A DNA stretch of 64,000 bases from Blastocystis hominis (lineage: Eukaryota; Sar; Bigyra; Opalinata; Blastocystidae): NCBI RefSeq assembly GCF_000151665.1, contig NW_013171815.1:323153-387152 (forward strand), written 5' to 3'. The position numbers and the translations under genes are program-made. Below the pieces are notes generated by a model. The model searched no databases. It saw nothing but the letters and a program-made list of their open reading frames with translations, and was not told the DNA's origin. Shown here piece after piece: positions 22,121 to 34,500 of the stretch; the first letter of the stretch is position 1, and the number at the start of each line of letters is the position of its first letter.

Positions 22121-25100
22121 ATGCTTCGCTTTCTCCCGGATCCAGGCGGCGAGGAGAGTAATTTAGATTGCTTTATGCCTGATGTTTTAGTATTATCAAA
22201 TAAGGCGGATCCTCGGGATTCAAGGAATGCTCTCGCCGGCTTTCTGAAAGGATATGTAATAGATCATATTACAGCGAGTCTTGTAAATGGTTTTCTCGAA
22301 GGAGACGCTTCTGTTTATTTTGAGTCACCTCACAGTGATGAGCATATGGAATGTAAATATAAAAGGAATATTTTAGACGGCAAAGCTTTGCTGTTTGATG
22401 ATAATGGGATTTGTCTGCTAAACGCCACTTTTGTGAATGGAAATATCGAAGGCGATGTTGAAATTTATGATGGTGGTATTCCTATCTTCTTTGGTCAGTT
22501 TGCGCAAAACGAGAAAAATGGCTATGGTTACGACAAGAGTCATGGCGAAATCGTATATGAAGGCTATTATAAAGATGGTAAGCGCAATGGAATCGGTCGA
22601 GAATATGACGAGGAAGGAAATGTGGTTGCTGATGTAGTCTACGTGGATGGAAAAAAGTTAAATGCTTCTGTGGTGGTCGAGTCAGGAAAATATGTGATGT
22701 ATCTGTACAATGACAAAGACCAGTTGGAATCGAATGGCGTGATCGACGAATCCACTGGGAAATATTGCGATATTGTGTACCGCTACCATTCGGATGGAAC
22801 GGTTTCTGACATTTGCCAGTTCGAAAATGGGCGCTTATTCCGCATTCTCCAGCGTTTTAAAGGATCTGAGATGTCGGAATTCGATAAAAGCGGGAATTTG
22901 ATTTATAAAGGGGGATATGGAGAAAGTGACGATGGATTCTGCCGTGAAGGGATTGGAACGGAGTACGTGCTGGGCAAGATAGTCTATCATGGGGATTTCG
23001 AGAAGGGCGAACGAAATGGGAATGGCCGAGAGTTTGAAGGAGGGATGTGTGTGTATGAGGGAAAGTTTCGAAATGGTTTGCGCGATGGAAAGGGAAGGTT
23101 GTTTCGAAAGGATGGAACCTTGGAGTTTGTGGGGATGTGGAAGGAGGGGGAGAAAGTGGAGGAACCCGTTCAGGAGGAAACGGAGAAACCGGAGGTTCCG
23201 CTGTATCCGGAATCGATTCCTTCGTATCCGAAGTTGGATGAAGTGAATGCTGCTGTTCCTTCGATGGATGTGGAAATGGAGAACAGCGCGGTGCCTTCCT
23301 ATCCGAAGTTGGATGAAATGCGAAAGGAGACGATCCCGCCCTATCCAGACTTGTCGACAGAGACTGCGTCCATTCCATCCTACCCGAAATTGGAAGAAAC
23401 GAAGAGTGCTGCTGCTGCTGCTGCGATTCCCTCGTATCCTTCTTTTGATGAAGGCAATATTTCCATTCCTTCTTACCCGGATTTGAATGAAGAGGGGGAC
23501 TCTTCGATCCCTTCTTACCCAGATTTGAATGAAAAGAATGAATCACAAATCCCTTCTTACCCAGATTTGAATGAAAAGAATGAATCACAAATCCCTTCTT
23601 ACCCAGATTTGAACGAAAAGAGTGATTCACAAATCCCTTCTTATCCGGATTTGAACGAAAAGAATGAATCATCGATCCCTTCTTACCCCAAATTGAGTGA
23701 AAAGAGTGATTCACAAATCCCTTCTTACCCGGATTTGAATGAAAAGAATGAATCATCGATCCCTTCTTATCCCAAATTGGATGAAGTGAATGAGCCTGTG
23801 GTTCCTTTGTATCCGACGTTTGATTCTCCCGAATCTTCGATTCCTTCCTACCCCAGTTTTGAGGAGCAGAAATCGTCCGTTCCCTCAAACCCTGCTTCTT
23901 TCACTGTTTCTGCTTCTGCTTCTGCTTCTGCTTCTGCTTCTGCTTCTGCTTCTGTTGTTGTTGATGAAAAGAAATCAAGAATCCCGTCCTATCCGAAGAT
24001 AGGCGAGAATGGTTTGCCGGTACCTTCCTATCCTGTTGTCGAAGAATCGAAGTCAAAGGTACCTGCTGTGCCTTCCTATCCAGAGTTCGCCGATACGAAG
24101 CCACAGCCTGCTTCAAATCTGGAAGAAACGAATCCTTCTGTTCCTTCCTATCCCAAAATGGAGGATCAAAACACTTCTGTTCCTTCCTATCCCAAGATGG
24201 AAGAAACGAATCCTTCTGTTCCTTCCTATCCCACTGCGGAGGCCTCTTCTTCTTCTTCTTCTTCTTCTTCTTCTGCTTCTGCTGCTGCTTCTGCTGCTTA
24301 TTCTGTTCCAGCGTATCTCAATATGTACGCGACCGTGGTGCGGCACAAGCTTCAAGGCGACGACTCTCCCAGCCAGCCCTCCAGCGCGATTTCTTCGCCG
24401 CCCTCTGCCGCCCACTCCGTCTCCCCTTCCAAAACTCCCTCCTCCCTCCCTCCTCCCGCGCAATCCAGTCCGCCTTTGGGCTACGGACCCGCGTCTTCTC
24501 TCCAATCCTCCGTTTCGCCTCCCTCGAGCCTCCCTTTTCCCGCTCCCGTCTACCAGCCCGCTTCTCTCCCTTACCTCCCTCCCCCGGGCTCCGATTTGCC
24601 GCCAAATCTGCCGCCAAATCTGCCGCCAAATCTGCCGCCCAATGCGATGATGGCGCCGTATGGGCAGGTTCCGAGTGGGGGTTTCGCGCTACCGGGCCCG
24701 GCGTTGGGTTCTCCGATCTTCCCTCCCGCGGGAATGATTCCATCGATGGGGTACTCGAATGCGGTGCCTCCGATGGGCAAGGACGGGCTTGCTTCGCAGC
24801 GCAGCTCGGAATTGCCCGCGGCGATGCCGAAGGAAGCGGAGAGCGCGATTTCGTCTCCGGAAAACAAGGCGAAGAAGCGAATCGAAGGCAAGGCCAGCGC
24901 GGAACCCGCAGCGGAAGTCGCATCGCCCAAGCTGCGATCGTCTAATTCGCAGACGGCGGGGACGGTCGAGAGGAAGAAGAAGGGCGGAAGCGATGGGAAA
25001 CCGCGGAAAGCGTCGGTGGGCTCGATGGATGAAACGGTCAGGAAAGAGAAGGGAAGCGAAAAGACCGAGAATGGAGCGAGGAACAAAGAAAACAAGGCCA

Positions 25101-28100
25101 AGGAAAAGGAAAAGGAAAAGGAAAAGGAAAAGGAAAAGGGCAGAGCCAAGGAAGAACCGAGCGAAGATTTGCGCGCCGAAAAGAAAACGAAACCCAAAGC
25201 GAAGCCCAAAGAAAAGGCTGTGGAGAAGCCCAAGGAAAAGGCTGCGGAAAAGCCCAAAGAGAAAATCGCCGAAAAGCCCAAAGAGAAGATCGTGGAAAAG
25301 CCCAAGGAAAAGGCTGTAGGGAAAACTGCAGAAGAATCCAAGCCTGAAGAGAAGCCCAAAGAGAAGATCGTGGAAAAGCCCAAGGAAAAGGCTGTAGGGA
25401 AAACTGCAGAAGAATCCAAGCCTGAAGAGAAGCCCAAAGAGAAGGAGAAAATCGCCGAAAAGTCGAAGCCCAAAGCTACCGAGAAGCCTAAAGAGAAGCC
25501 TAAAGAAAAGCCCAAAGAGAAGGTGGTTCCGAAAGGGAAGGGCAAGATCAAGGAGAAGCAGCCCTTGAAGAAAAAGGGGAAACCGGAGGCGACTTCCGCT
25601 GCGAAGTCGCGGGAATTGGCTTCGTTTTCGGACATCGTTTCTTCGGATTTCAGCAATTCCGAGTCAGAGTTCAGCAATTCCGAGTCAGATTTCTGGGATT
25701 CGCAGCCCCAGCCATCGAAACAAAAACAAAAACAAAAACAAAAACAAAAACAAAAACAAAAACAAAAACAAACGAAAGAGCCAGAACAAGAAGCGACGCT
25801 GATCGATTTGTTCGATGAAACCGCACCGAATCCTTCGGGAGTCGGTTCTGCCGGCCAGAACGCCGCTTTGGATGCCTTTGATTTCGATTCCTTCCTTGGC
25901 TTCGCTCCGACCGAACCGACCGAATCTTCTTCTGTCGCGAAGCCAAAATTGGAGGCAAAATTGGAGGCAAAACCGCGGATTCCTCCTCCGCCTCCTTCTT
26001 CTTCCAAGCCCAAATTCGACACAAAATTCGACACAAAATTCGAGGCGAAATCGGGAATTCCGCCCCCTCCGCCTTCTTCGGCGAAGCCAAAATTGGAGGC
26101 AAAACTGGAGGCAAAATTGGAGGCAAAATACGAGCCCAAATTCGAGGCCAAATTCGAGGCGAAATCGGGAATTCCGCCCCCTCCTCCCTCCACCTCCAAG
26201 CCCAAACCCAGACCCGCGGTTCTCCCCGCCCCCCCGCGGGGCCCGCCCCGCTCGACGCGCCATTCCTCGTCATCTTCGTCGTCATCTTCGTCTTCGTTTG
26301 ACTCGGACTCCTATTCGGAATCCTATTCCTACTCGGAATCCTATTCCGATTCCTATTCTCCGAATTCCTTCGACACCGATTCTTCCCGCCTTTCCTCCTC
26401 CATTCCCGCCATCGACACCACTTCCCGCGGGAAAAAGGCGCTCCCGCCGCTACCCGCTTCGGCTCCCCGCGCTCCCGCGGATCTTCTCGCCTCTCCCCCG
26501 CGATCTTCGCGTCCCGCCAGTCATGGCGGCAAAATCTTCGCCTCCGTTTCCGGCGATTCCGCTTCTCTCGCGCGTCCCCCGCGGACACGCCCGCTCCCGC
26601 GGGAATTCGCCTCGGTCTCCGGCGACTCTTCGCTTCCCGCCAAACCGACCCGCGTGGCGCCTTCGCTTCCCGCCAGATCGGCCTCGCAGCGCCGCGGGTC
26701 GCGCTCGCCGGTCCCTCCCGCGGTTTTATCGTGCGCGGAGCCGGCGTCGCTGGGGTGCATTCTGTCGATGCTGACGGTGGAAGAAGTGGAACGGGCGTTT
26801 CTCTTCTTCAAGGACATCCGGACGCACAGCGACTACGTGCACTTCGCCGACCTCTACCGGTTCTACCAGCACATCGACAAGGCCCGTCTGGTATCCCCGC
26901 GGTTCTGCTCTCACGCGTAGACGCTGAGCGACATCTGCAGGCTGATCGGGAAGGACAAGAGCAAGGACGAGAGCTTCTATCTCCGCGACTTCGCGCTGGT
27001 GAACCACTTCGTCTACCTCTACACGCAGGGCGTCGCCATTCCCGCCTCGCTCCCCGCGGATGCGAGCTTCGCGCGCGTCTTCGACTTCGTGTCCGACGCG
27101 GACGAGGCGCCCGCGTTCCGGAAAGTCCCCTACGCGACGGTGTTTCTCGACGACGCCGCGCAGTTCATCCCCGAAGCCGTCGTCACGCCGGCGCAGAGAG
27201 AGATTCCGCCGAGTCTGGCGCAGCCGGGAAGGGAGTGCTTCGTGGTGGAGAAGGCGGAGGACGTGATGAAGGCGCACATGTACCAGGGACTGCTGATGCG
27301 CGGCAATCCTCTCCCCCAGATGAAGAAATTCAGCGTGAGTTCGTTCCCGCGGTTGCTGCGGATCGTGATCGGGAACGGAATGGCGCCGAACTGCGCGGCG
27401 TTCCAGGTGAGAGGGATGCCGGAGCTGCGGTCGATCTACGTGGGCGAGGACTCCTTCACGGCGAGCAGTCGGTGCGACGCGAAGAACGCGATTGTGCTGC
27501 AGGACGCGATCCGCAGAACGCCGAAAGTCTTCGAGGTGGTCGATTGCCCCGCGCTGGAAGAGATCGTGATCGGCAATGGGTCGTTCGCAGACTTCACGCA
27601 GTGCACGCTGCGCGATCTCCCGAGGCTCCACGAGCTCACGATCGGCTCGGCGCGGCCGGAGGACGGCTTTGAGAATCGCTCGTACGCGTTCGTGGCGAGC
27701 GAAGCGCTGGAATTGAAGGACCTGGTCGCGCTGGAGACCGTCGAAATCGGGAACTACGCGTTCTATTACGCGCAGAAGATGGTGCTGGAGGGTAGGAGCG
27801 AGGGAGGGGCGTGAGGCGCAGAGCTGCCGTATCTGCAGTCGCTGCAGCTGGGCGTGTACTCGCTGTTCTCGTGCCGCGAAGTGGAGTGCGCGGGGCTGGG
27901 GCATTTCGAAACGATGCGGACGCTGTACTTCGCGCTGTACTGCTGCGAGAAGTTTACGGGGAGGGGTGAGCGAGGCGGAGAGGAGTGACGCGTAGAGATG
28001 ATGAATATGAAGAATATCAAACTGGGAATGAACAGCATGTATCGCTTGAGGGAGCTCTCGCTGAACAGTGGGGGCAGAGGAGAGGGGTGATCGTGTAGAA

Positions 28101-28160
28101 ACGACGGTGCAGTTGCGAATGGAATTGGAGAAGGGTCTCAAGAAAAAGGAATTTTGTTAA
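22121..28160 (+). CDS. Giant MORN-repeat protein with IPSYP repeats, charged repeats and LRR-like C-terminus
   Basis: The first exon alone (22121-26889) encodes about 1590 residues. Order: N-terminal part with MORN repeats (about residues 110-345: GQFAQNEKNGYGY, YEGYYKDGKRNGIGREY, HGDFEKGERNGNGREF, YEGKFRNGLRDGKGRLF), then about 20 copies of a 13-14 residue [IV]PSYP unit (23214-24240), Ser/Ala runs, Pro-rich stretches (LPPNLPPN), KEKEKE and EKPKEK repeats, a KQKQ run, LEAK/FDTK...IPPPPPSS repeats and a SYSESYS tract. After a 30-nt intron (26890-26919) come an EF-hand/EH-like helical part (LTVEEVERAFLFFKD) and LRR-like repeats (LRSIYVGEDSF, LEEIVIGNGSF, LETVEIGNYAF). The last introns share one sequence style (27965-27994 and others). 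TAA at 28158-28160; TGTTTGTT 12 nt later. Likely a cortical or membrane-associated scaffold, by inference from MORN. Confidence 0.75.
23500..23800 (+). repeat. Nearly identical 45-bp IPSYPDLNEKNE(S) units
   Basis: Seven consecutive units of 15 codons differ by only a few bases at the DNA level, so they were duplicated or homogenised recently; flanking copies are more diverged. Confidence 0.9.
25195..25520 (+). repeat. EKPKEK-coding repeat
   Basis: 18-bp-based units (gagaagcccaaagagaag-like), with a longer block (KIVEKPKEKAVGKTAEESKP) present twice in tandem. Confidence 0.85.
25722..25772 (+). repeat. CAAAAA repeat encoding KQ dipeptides
   Basis: Uninterrupted hexanucleotide run in frame; encodes (KQ)n inside the giant MORN protein. 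Confidence 0.9.
27965..27994 (+). other. 30-nt intron of the purine-rich GACGCGTAG style
   Basis: Starts GTGAGCGAGGCGGAG and ends GACGCGTAG. Similar introns lie at 27794-27823 and in the CHD gene (33368, 33673). Confidence 0.75.
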
Positions 28161-28172
28161 AGAGAAATGGCA

Positions 28173-28180
28173 TGTTTGTT
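28173..28180 (+). terminator. TGTTTGTT 3'-end motif of the MORN gene
   Basis: 12 nt after the encoded TAA. Confidence 0.8.
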
Positions 28181-28249
28181 CAACAGTACTCGTCCGTATT
28201 CTTTTTTTCGTTTCTTTCGTTCTTTTCTGGTGATTCTATAGTCAGAGAT

Positions 28250-29757
28250 ATGAGTGACCGTTTACATCAGTACCTTAATGAGTCGCCAATGTTTTTGTAT
28301 GATATCCTACGAAAGAATGACTCTATGTAGAGATCCCAGCAACTCCCTACTGTTGAAAGGAAATAATGTCGTCATTCAGCCAGGGTCTACGTTTATCCTG
28401 CCTATTCGCATCGAAAAGGAGGGAACGCTTCTGAAATGGAAATTTTATACAGATACCTATGATATTGTCTCCCATTTTGGACTGCTTGAAAATGGCAAGT
28501 TGACAAGAATGAAAGTAGACTCAGAAGAGTACATTGGGAATGGAAGATATGTTCTTTCTGTGAAAGTAGAAAAGAAAGGTGTGTATGGGATTGAATGGGA
28601 TAACACGGCGAGCTGGATTCGTGAAAAGAAAGTGTCGTACGTTGTAGAAGAGATCTTACCGGATCCTACGGCGTCTGAAAAAGTCCAACTGAACAGGTAG
28701 TCGCAGGGTGTGTTTTTACCGTAGAATGATTGTTTCCGACCTAAATCAGCAGCGAGATGCGTTAAATAACAAAATAAACGAAACTACGAAACGGACGCAA
28801 GAACGTGAAGAGCTTAATGAGAAACTCTCTTCTCTAGAGCATCAGTACGATTTACTGAGCGTATCTACTCTGCAAAAACCTAAACATAGAAAGACCTGTC
28901 GAATTTGGAGGAGTCGATTCTCGGGAAGCAAAAAGAACTCTACGATTTGCATCAGGAGAGAAACCGATGCTCCGCAGATTTTAGATTAATGCAATTGAAG
29001 ATGATTTTTCTGTTGGAGGGAATTCAGATCTTTTCCCTCCTCTCATCTTCGGACCTCATTTCCTTCTCCCATGTGCATTCCTCGTTCTCTTCAGTGCTCC
29101 GAAGCCCTGCTATCTGGAAAGTCGTGTTCGAACGCGAATCGGCGGAGCAGATCGCGACAGCGACCCAAATTCCCTGGATCAAATCCATCTATGAGATCCT
29201 CTACCCACGGACACCCAATCCCCGATTTTTTGGGAGACAATACTTGGAAGTCGAAAACGAAGAATCGGTGGTTTCCAAAGAAGGTGTTCCACTAGGAAAA
29301 GGCAGTCCCTCGATCTGTGTTAGTTACTTGGAGCGGATAGCGAACCCTCGAATCGTGACGCTGGATGAGTTACAGCTGATTGAGAAACTCTCGGATACAG
29401 AAGGTTGGTACGAAGATAAGGATGGCTTCTGCCACTGCCTTCGATTAAATCACGATTTAAACGAAAGTGGAATTGTGCTCTACTGTGGAATCCCGACTCT
29501 TCAATGGAGTAAGCTCGTTTCTGAAGTAGTCTGCGTGTGTTGTGGTTTATCGTAGAGCCAGAACAATTCTGTGATGACCGCCATGCCTGGAACATATGGA
29601 GGGAGTAGCGGTTTGTACATGGACAAATCGCACCGTGTAACAAAATGGATTCGCGAGGATAAAGTGGAAAGTGAGCAAATGTGTTTATGTTTAGAAGTGG
29701 CTGCGAGTGGCGTTCTAGTTGTTTTTCTGCTGCGAGCGGTAATCAATGGTGTTTTGT
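28250..29757 (+). CDS. GOLD domain - coiled coil - F-box-like protein with C-terminal hydrophobic segment
   Basis: ATG 28250 (MSDRLHQYLNESPMF), then a 34-nt intron. A GOLD beta-sandwich follows: GSTFILPIRIEKEGTLLKWK, FYTDTYDIVSHFGLLENG, GVYGIEWDNTASWIREKKVS, YVVEE. Next comes a coiled coil (NQQRDALNNKINETTKRTQE; NEKLSSLEHQYD) and an F-box-like segment (IQIFSLLSSSDLISFSHVHS / SFSSVLRSPAIWKVVFERES). The C-terminus has a hydrophobic stretch (GVLVVFLLRAVINGVLL). 28-34 nt introns join the parts in frame and no 3' signal intervenes, so I read one gene. The end is unusual: TGTTTGTT (29764-29771) lies inside the open frame; cleavage after T29757 would make UAA with a 6-nt spacer, otherwise TGA at 29781-29783 is used. 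The next ATG is at 29806. GOLD domains occur in p24 and Sec14-like traffic proteins. Confidence 0.65.
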
Positions 29758-29763
29758 TACATT

Positions 29764-29771
29764 TGTTTGTT
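29764..29771 (+). terminator. TGTTTGTT 3'-end motif inside the apparent reading frame
   Basis: Precedes the next gene's ATG by 35 bp, so it must serve the GOLD/F-box-like gene. Confidence 0.7.
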
Positions 29772-29805
29772 GAACCACGTTGATTCTTTCGGAATTCCGC
29801 GGAAA

Positions 29806-31365
29806 ATGGAGAATTTGATCTTGAGAGAAAAACTACTTTGTACAATGTTATCGCGCATCTGTGGTGGATCTCGAGGTTTTAGCAATCGAGCTGGAGTAAT
29901 TTCGAATTATATTGGGAAAAGAGGGTTGATGAGTCACATTCCCCGCAACCCGAATCGTCCGACTCCTCTATCAATTCAGACGTTGAAGCAATATGCCGAA
30001 TCGCAGAATAATATGCCAGTCCGTCTCTCTCTTGCGCGCTTTATTTCCTCCGAACTTCCTCTTCGTTTTGCTGTAAGCTTGCTTAGTTTCGATGAGCAAA
30101 GGCTACTACGTCTGTACTGAGTTCTCTGCCCTGTCAGTTGAGCGAGATGCCAGCAACGAATGACTTGATATCGCTTTACAATCGCTGCCAGGCGGAAATC
30201 CAGAACATGGAGATTCCAAAAACAATCATGGAAGATACCGAGTTTACTGCGCGTCTCGCCCGTGTTCAGCGAGATTTGCAGCATGTCTATCCTCTGATGG
30301 CCTGTGGCGTGTGCCAATTCAAGCAAATGCGCGAGAAGGTACAAATCTCCCATTTCGTCTCTCCTAGACGCAAAATCCGATCACGGATTTCGAGAACGAG
30401 ATGATCAACGTGTCTCTGGACGACTTTGTTGGGTTCCACATCTCCATCATCATGCTTCTCGGCCAGTACGCCAAGAGTCTTGCTCGCCCAGGTATTTCCG
30501 TGCTTCTCTTCATCTCAGTCGCAGGCGGCCGCATCGAGCCGTTGGATTACAGCACCATCAAAAACGCCATCGACCGCAGCACCAAACTGACCGACAAATT
30601 CTACGGAAAGGCGCCCTCTGTGAACGTGTTCTTCGCAAATAAACTACGGTTTGTGCACGATCTCCCATCGAGCGTAGTCCTTTCGACTACATTCCTTCCC
30701 ACATGCATCACATGATCTTCGAACTCATGAAGAACTCAATGCGTGCCACCATGGAGAACATGAAGCGTCTCGGCGAATCCGAACCGGAGCCCATCAACGT
30801 GATCATTTCCCACGGCGATAACGATATCTCCATCAAAGTAGGAATTCCAGAATTCGGCACTATTTTATTTTTAGATATCGGACATGGGAGGCGGAATTCC
30901 GCGGTCGGAAATGTCGAAGGTGTGGAATTACACGTACACGACAGCGTCTGCGCCGTCGTGGGTGAACCGCTATTTCCATTACTACGAGAAGACGGAACAC
31001 GACTTATACTTGAATAGCCACATAAAGAAGGATTATGCGTTCATGGGAGATGGGAAAGAGGATAAATACTACACGCATTCGGCCACGCAGGCGATCAAAA
31101 ACAACAAAATCGACTCGGAATCCGGACATATTGATAACTTGTTGTCATACTCGCCTGTGATGAGGGATCACTACGCGGGGCTGGGATATGGACTCCCCGT
31201 GTCGAGGATTTATTCCAGGTATTTTGGAGGGGATATGAAGGTGAGAGAAGGGACATGGCGTGATGTGATGCGTAGTTGTTCTCGATGGAGGGGTACGGAA
31301 CGGACGTCTATCTGTATCTGAGCAGTCTGAGCGATGAGTTGGAACAGTTCTCGACGGTGGTGTAA
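29806..31365 (+). CDS. Mitochondrial protein kinase, PDK/BCKDK family
   Basis: Phosphorylates and inactivates the E1 subunit of pyruvate or branched-chain 2-oxoacid dehydrogenase in the mitochondrion-related organelle. The N-terminus (MENLILREKLLCTMLSRICG) fits a targeting peptide. Seen: LARFISSELPLRFA, the helical domain with RDLQHVYPLMACGVCQFK, then the GHKL ATPase: N-box HHMIFELMKNSMRAT, G1 SDMGGGIP (after an intron at about 30840-30875), G2 GLGYGLPVSRIYSRYFGGD, and LFSMEGYGTDVYLYL. All ATP-site motifs are intact. Introns include one of 29 nt after MREK and one of 35 nt at 31241-31275. TAA at 31363-31365; TGTTTGTT at 31410-31417. I cannot tell PDK from BCKDK. Confidence 0.9.
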
Positions 31366-31409
31366 AAGGGAAGCAGTGTGTATTTTAAGTTGTTTTCTGG
31401 ACTGTGCGT

Positions 31410-31417
31410 TGTTTGTT
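31410..31417 (+). terminator. TGTTTGTT 3'-end motif of the PDK-family kinase
   Basis: 45 nt after the encoded TAA. Confidence 0.75.
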
Positions 31418-31573
31418 GAAATTCGGAGGTTACGCGGGGAAGGGAGGCTTCTTGCTCGCGGCTCTTCGTAGAGTTTGTTTCGTCTTTTGTGGCTATTTCG
31501 GAACAACACACCTTTTTCTGGGGTTATTTTTTTATTAGATTGAATAGAGATATCATTGTTTGATTTTATTGAA

Positions 31574-34500
31574 ATGACTTCGGAAGAGCAAAGCAGGTAG
31601 GATAGCATGAGAAAATGGTTGTTGAAATCGTTTTTTTGCGTTGAGATGACGGGGACGGTCCTAATGCTTGAATCTAGGAAGGGGCAAAAGAAGGGGTCTG
31701 CACGAAAAAAGGATCATCCTACGGACGGCTATTGGGAGGAAGATACCGCGAGCGACATATTCGACAAGGATAACGAGGAGACAGAGGAAACAGAAGAAGA
31801 GACCACCGAACCCGAATCGGAAACCGCAAACGATGAAGAGATGACCGAAGAGGATGAGGAGGAAGAGGAGGAAGATAGCATCGAACTTGAGGACGATGAT
31901 GAACCATCAAAGCCAAAACGCACTGGTACGGATTGTTTCGCGCGTCTATTATAGTCTCAGTGTCGAGTCGGAAGAGGCGTTCTCGCAATGCCCAGGCTGA
32001 CGACCTGGGAGAAGAAACAGACGCCTCAACGATCGTGTCCGCTGCTCGTATTTAAGTTTATACTTAGAGTCTCTTTAGGAGATGACGTCGACCTCTCTCT
32101 GCATGTCGAGGCCCTCATCTACCGCCAAACGCTTCCCATCTACTGCTGGCTTCCCATTCTGCGTACATCGAACACGCGCTATATCGTGAACGGAAGCCGC
32201 CTCGAAACCGACCGTTGGACAAACCTCTCCGAAGCGGGTATTCAATTTGTTTTAAAAGAAAAAAATAACATGCAGAGCAGCAAGAGAAGGTTGAGTTGTA
32301 TTTAGTGAAGTGGACAAATCTCTCGTATCTGCACTGCTCGTGGGAGTCGGAGGCGCGTTTAATGGATCTGGAAGGTCCTCGCATGAAATCGAAAATCAAG
32401 GTAGAACTGGATCGGATGGGCAATGCCTAGTTGTTTCAGAAGAAGGAGCAGGATCTGCTGTTCAATCTGAGCGCGTACAGATCGGACGTGTACTTCAATC
32501 CCGACTTTCTGGAGGTGGATCGCGTGCTGGACGTGCGGATCGTTCCGAAAGTGCGGATGGACGACATCCAAGTGCAGGGCAACGAGGACATCGATGCGTT
32601 GTCGTTGCCTACGGAGTACGGAGACCACGGAAACTTCGTGAAGGAGTTCCGGATTAAATGGAACGGGCTGCAGTACAAGGATCTGAGCTGGGAGATCTTC
32701 CAGGACTTCCAGAACAAAGAGAAGATCGATGCGTACTACGAGCATTTGTAGGGCCGCAAGGCGAGTTTGAGCGTAGAAATCGCGATATCTCGGATCAGAT
32801 CCACGACCCGAACTATCGGCCGCCGCTGCAGAAGTACGAAAAGATCGACAAGAACGCGGAGTTCAAGGACGGCAACCAGCTGCGATCCTATCAAATCGAG
32901 GGCGTGAACTGGCTTCTCTGGAACTGGATCAACAATCGGAACAGTATTCTTGCGGACGAAATGGGGCTCGGGAAGACGGCGCAAAGCACGCTGTTCATGT
33001 ACACGGTTCTCAAGAAGTACAAGCTGAAATACCCGTTCATCGTGGTGGCTCCGGTTTCCACGCTTCCCCACTGGGAGGCGGAGATTCGCCGGTGGACGGA
33101 CATGCACGTGGTGATCTTCCACGGCACGGTCAAATCGCGCGAGAACATCCTGCGGTACGAATGGCGCTCGAAGATCGGCGAGTTCGACGTGCTGATCACC
33201 AACTACGAGATCTGCTTGGTGGAGAGCGCGCTGCTGCAGTCCATTCCGTGGTCCGGCGTGATCGTGGACGAGGCGCACCGGCTCAAAGGCAAGAACAACA
33301 AGCTCGGCGAGATGCTGCGCACCATGAACTTCGGCTGCAAGGTGCTGCTCACCGGCACGCCGCTGCAGGTAGGCGAGGAGGGCGGAGTCGAGCGCAGAAC
33401 AACACGGAGGAGCTCTGGACGCTGCTGAACTTCCTCCAGCCGGAGCGGTTCGGCGACGTGGACCAGTTCCAGGCGGAGTTCGGCGATATGCGGGGCGTGG
33501 CGCAGCTGGAGAAGCTGCACACGCTGCTGAAGCCGCTGATGCTGCGGCGAATGAAGGAGGACGTGGAGAAGTCGCTGAAGCCGAAGGAGGAAACGGTGAT
33601 CAACGTGGAGATGACGGCGATGCAGAAGAAGTTCTACCGCGCGGTGTACGATCGGAACACGAGCGTGTTGTAGGTAGCGAGGCGAGGATGAGAGCGCAGC
33701 ATTGGGAACGAAAGCAAGAACTTGCCGTCGCTGATCAACATCATGATGGAGATTCGGAAGTGCTGCAACCACCCCTATCTCATCCGCGGCGCGGAGAGTT
33801 CGATCATGCTCGAGATCCGTACTCCCGCCTCCGACGTCTGAGCTGTAGAGGAGAACCATCCGGAGTGGAAGGGCGAGGAGCTCGTTCTGCAGGCGCTTCT
33901 CACGTCCAGCGGGAAGATGGTGCTGCTGGACAAGCTGCTCCCCAAGCTGCAATCGCAGGGCCACCGCGTGCTGCTGTTCAGCCAGATGACGCACATGCTG
34001 GACATCATCCAGGACTACCTCACTCTCAAAGGCTATCTCTTCGAACGCATCGACGGCGGCGTGAAGAGCAACGATCGCCAGGCAGCCATCGAGCGCTTCT
34101 CCGCGCCGGGAAGCGACCGCTTCATCTTTCTGATCTGCACGCGCGCCGGCGGCGTGGGCATCAATTTAACCGCGGCGGACACGGTGATCATCTACGACTC
34201 GGACTGGAATCCGCAGAACGACATCCAGGCGCAGGCGCGGTGCCATCGCATCGGGCAGGACAAGGCAGTGAAGGTGTACCGCCTGATCACGAACCGGACG
34301 TACGAAATGGAGATGTTCCAGCGCGCCAATCTGAAGTTGGGTCTGGACAAAGCCGTGCTGAACCCGCTGAACCAGAACGTGAACGACGACAGGCAGGTGG
34401 AGGTGAAGGTACGCGCCATCGAGGCGAGTGAGCGATAGAAAATCTCGCGGAAGGAGGCCGAGACGCTCCTGAAGTACGGAGCGTACGACTTCTTTAAGGA

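Noticed and set aside
22857-23888. 343-codon minus-strand frame opposite the IPSYP repeats
   Set aside because: A shadow of the repeat; its periodic sequence mirrors the sense repeat.
24571-26205. 544-codon open frame on the minus strand opposite the giant MORN gene
   Set aside because: It is the antisense of low-complexity repeats (Lys/Glu/Pro codons read backwards give Phe/Gly/Leu runs) and has no domain or 3' motif.
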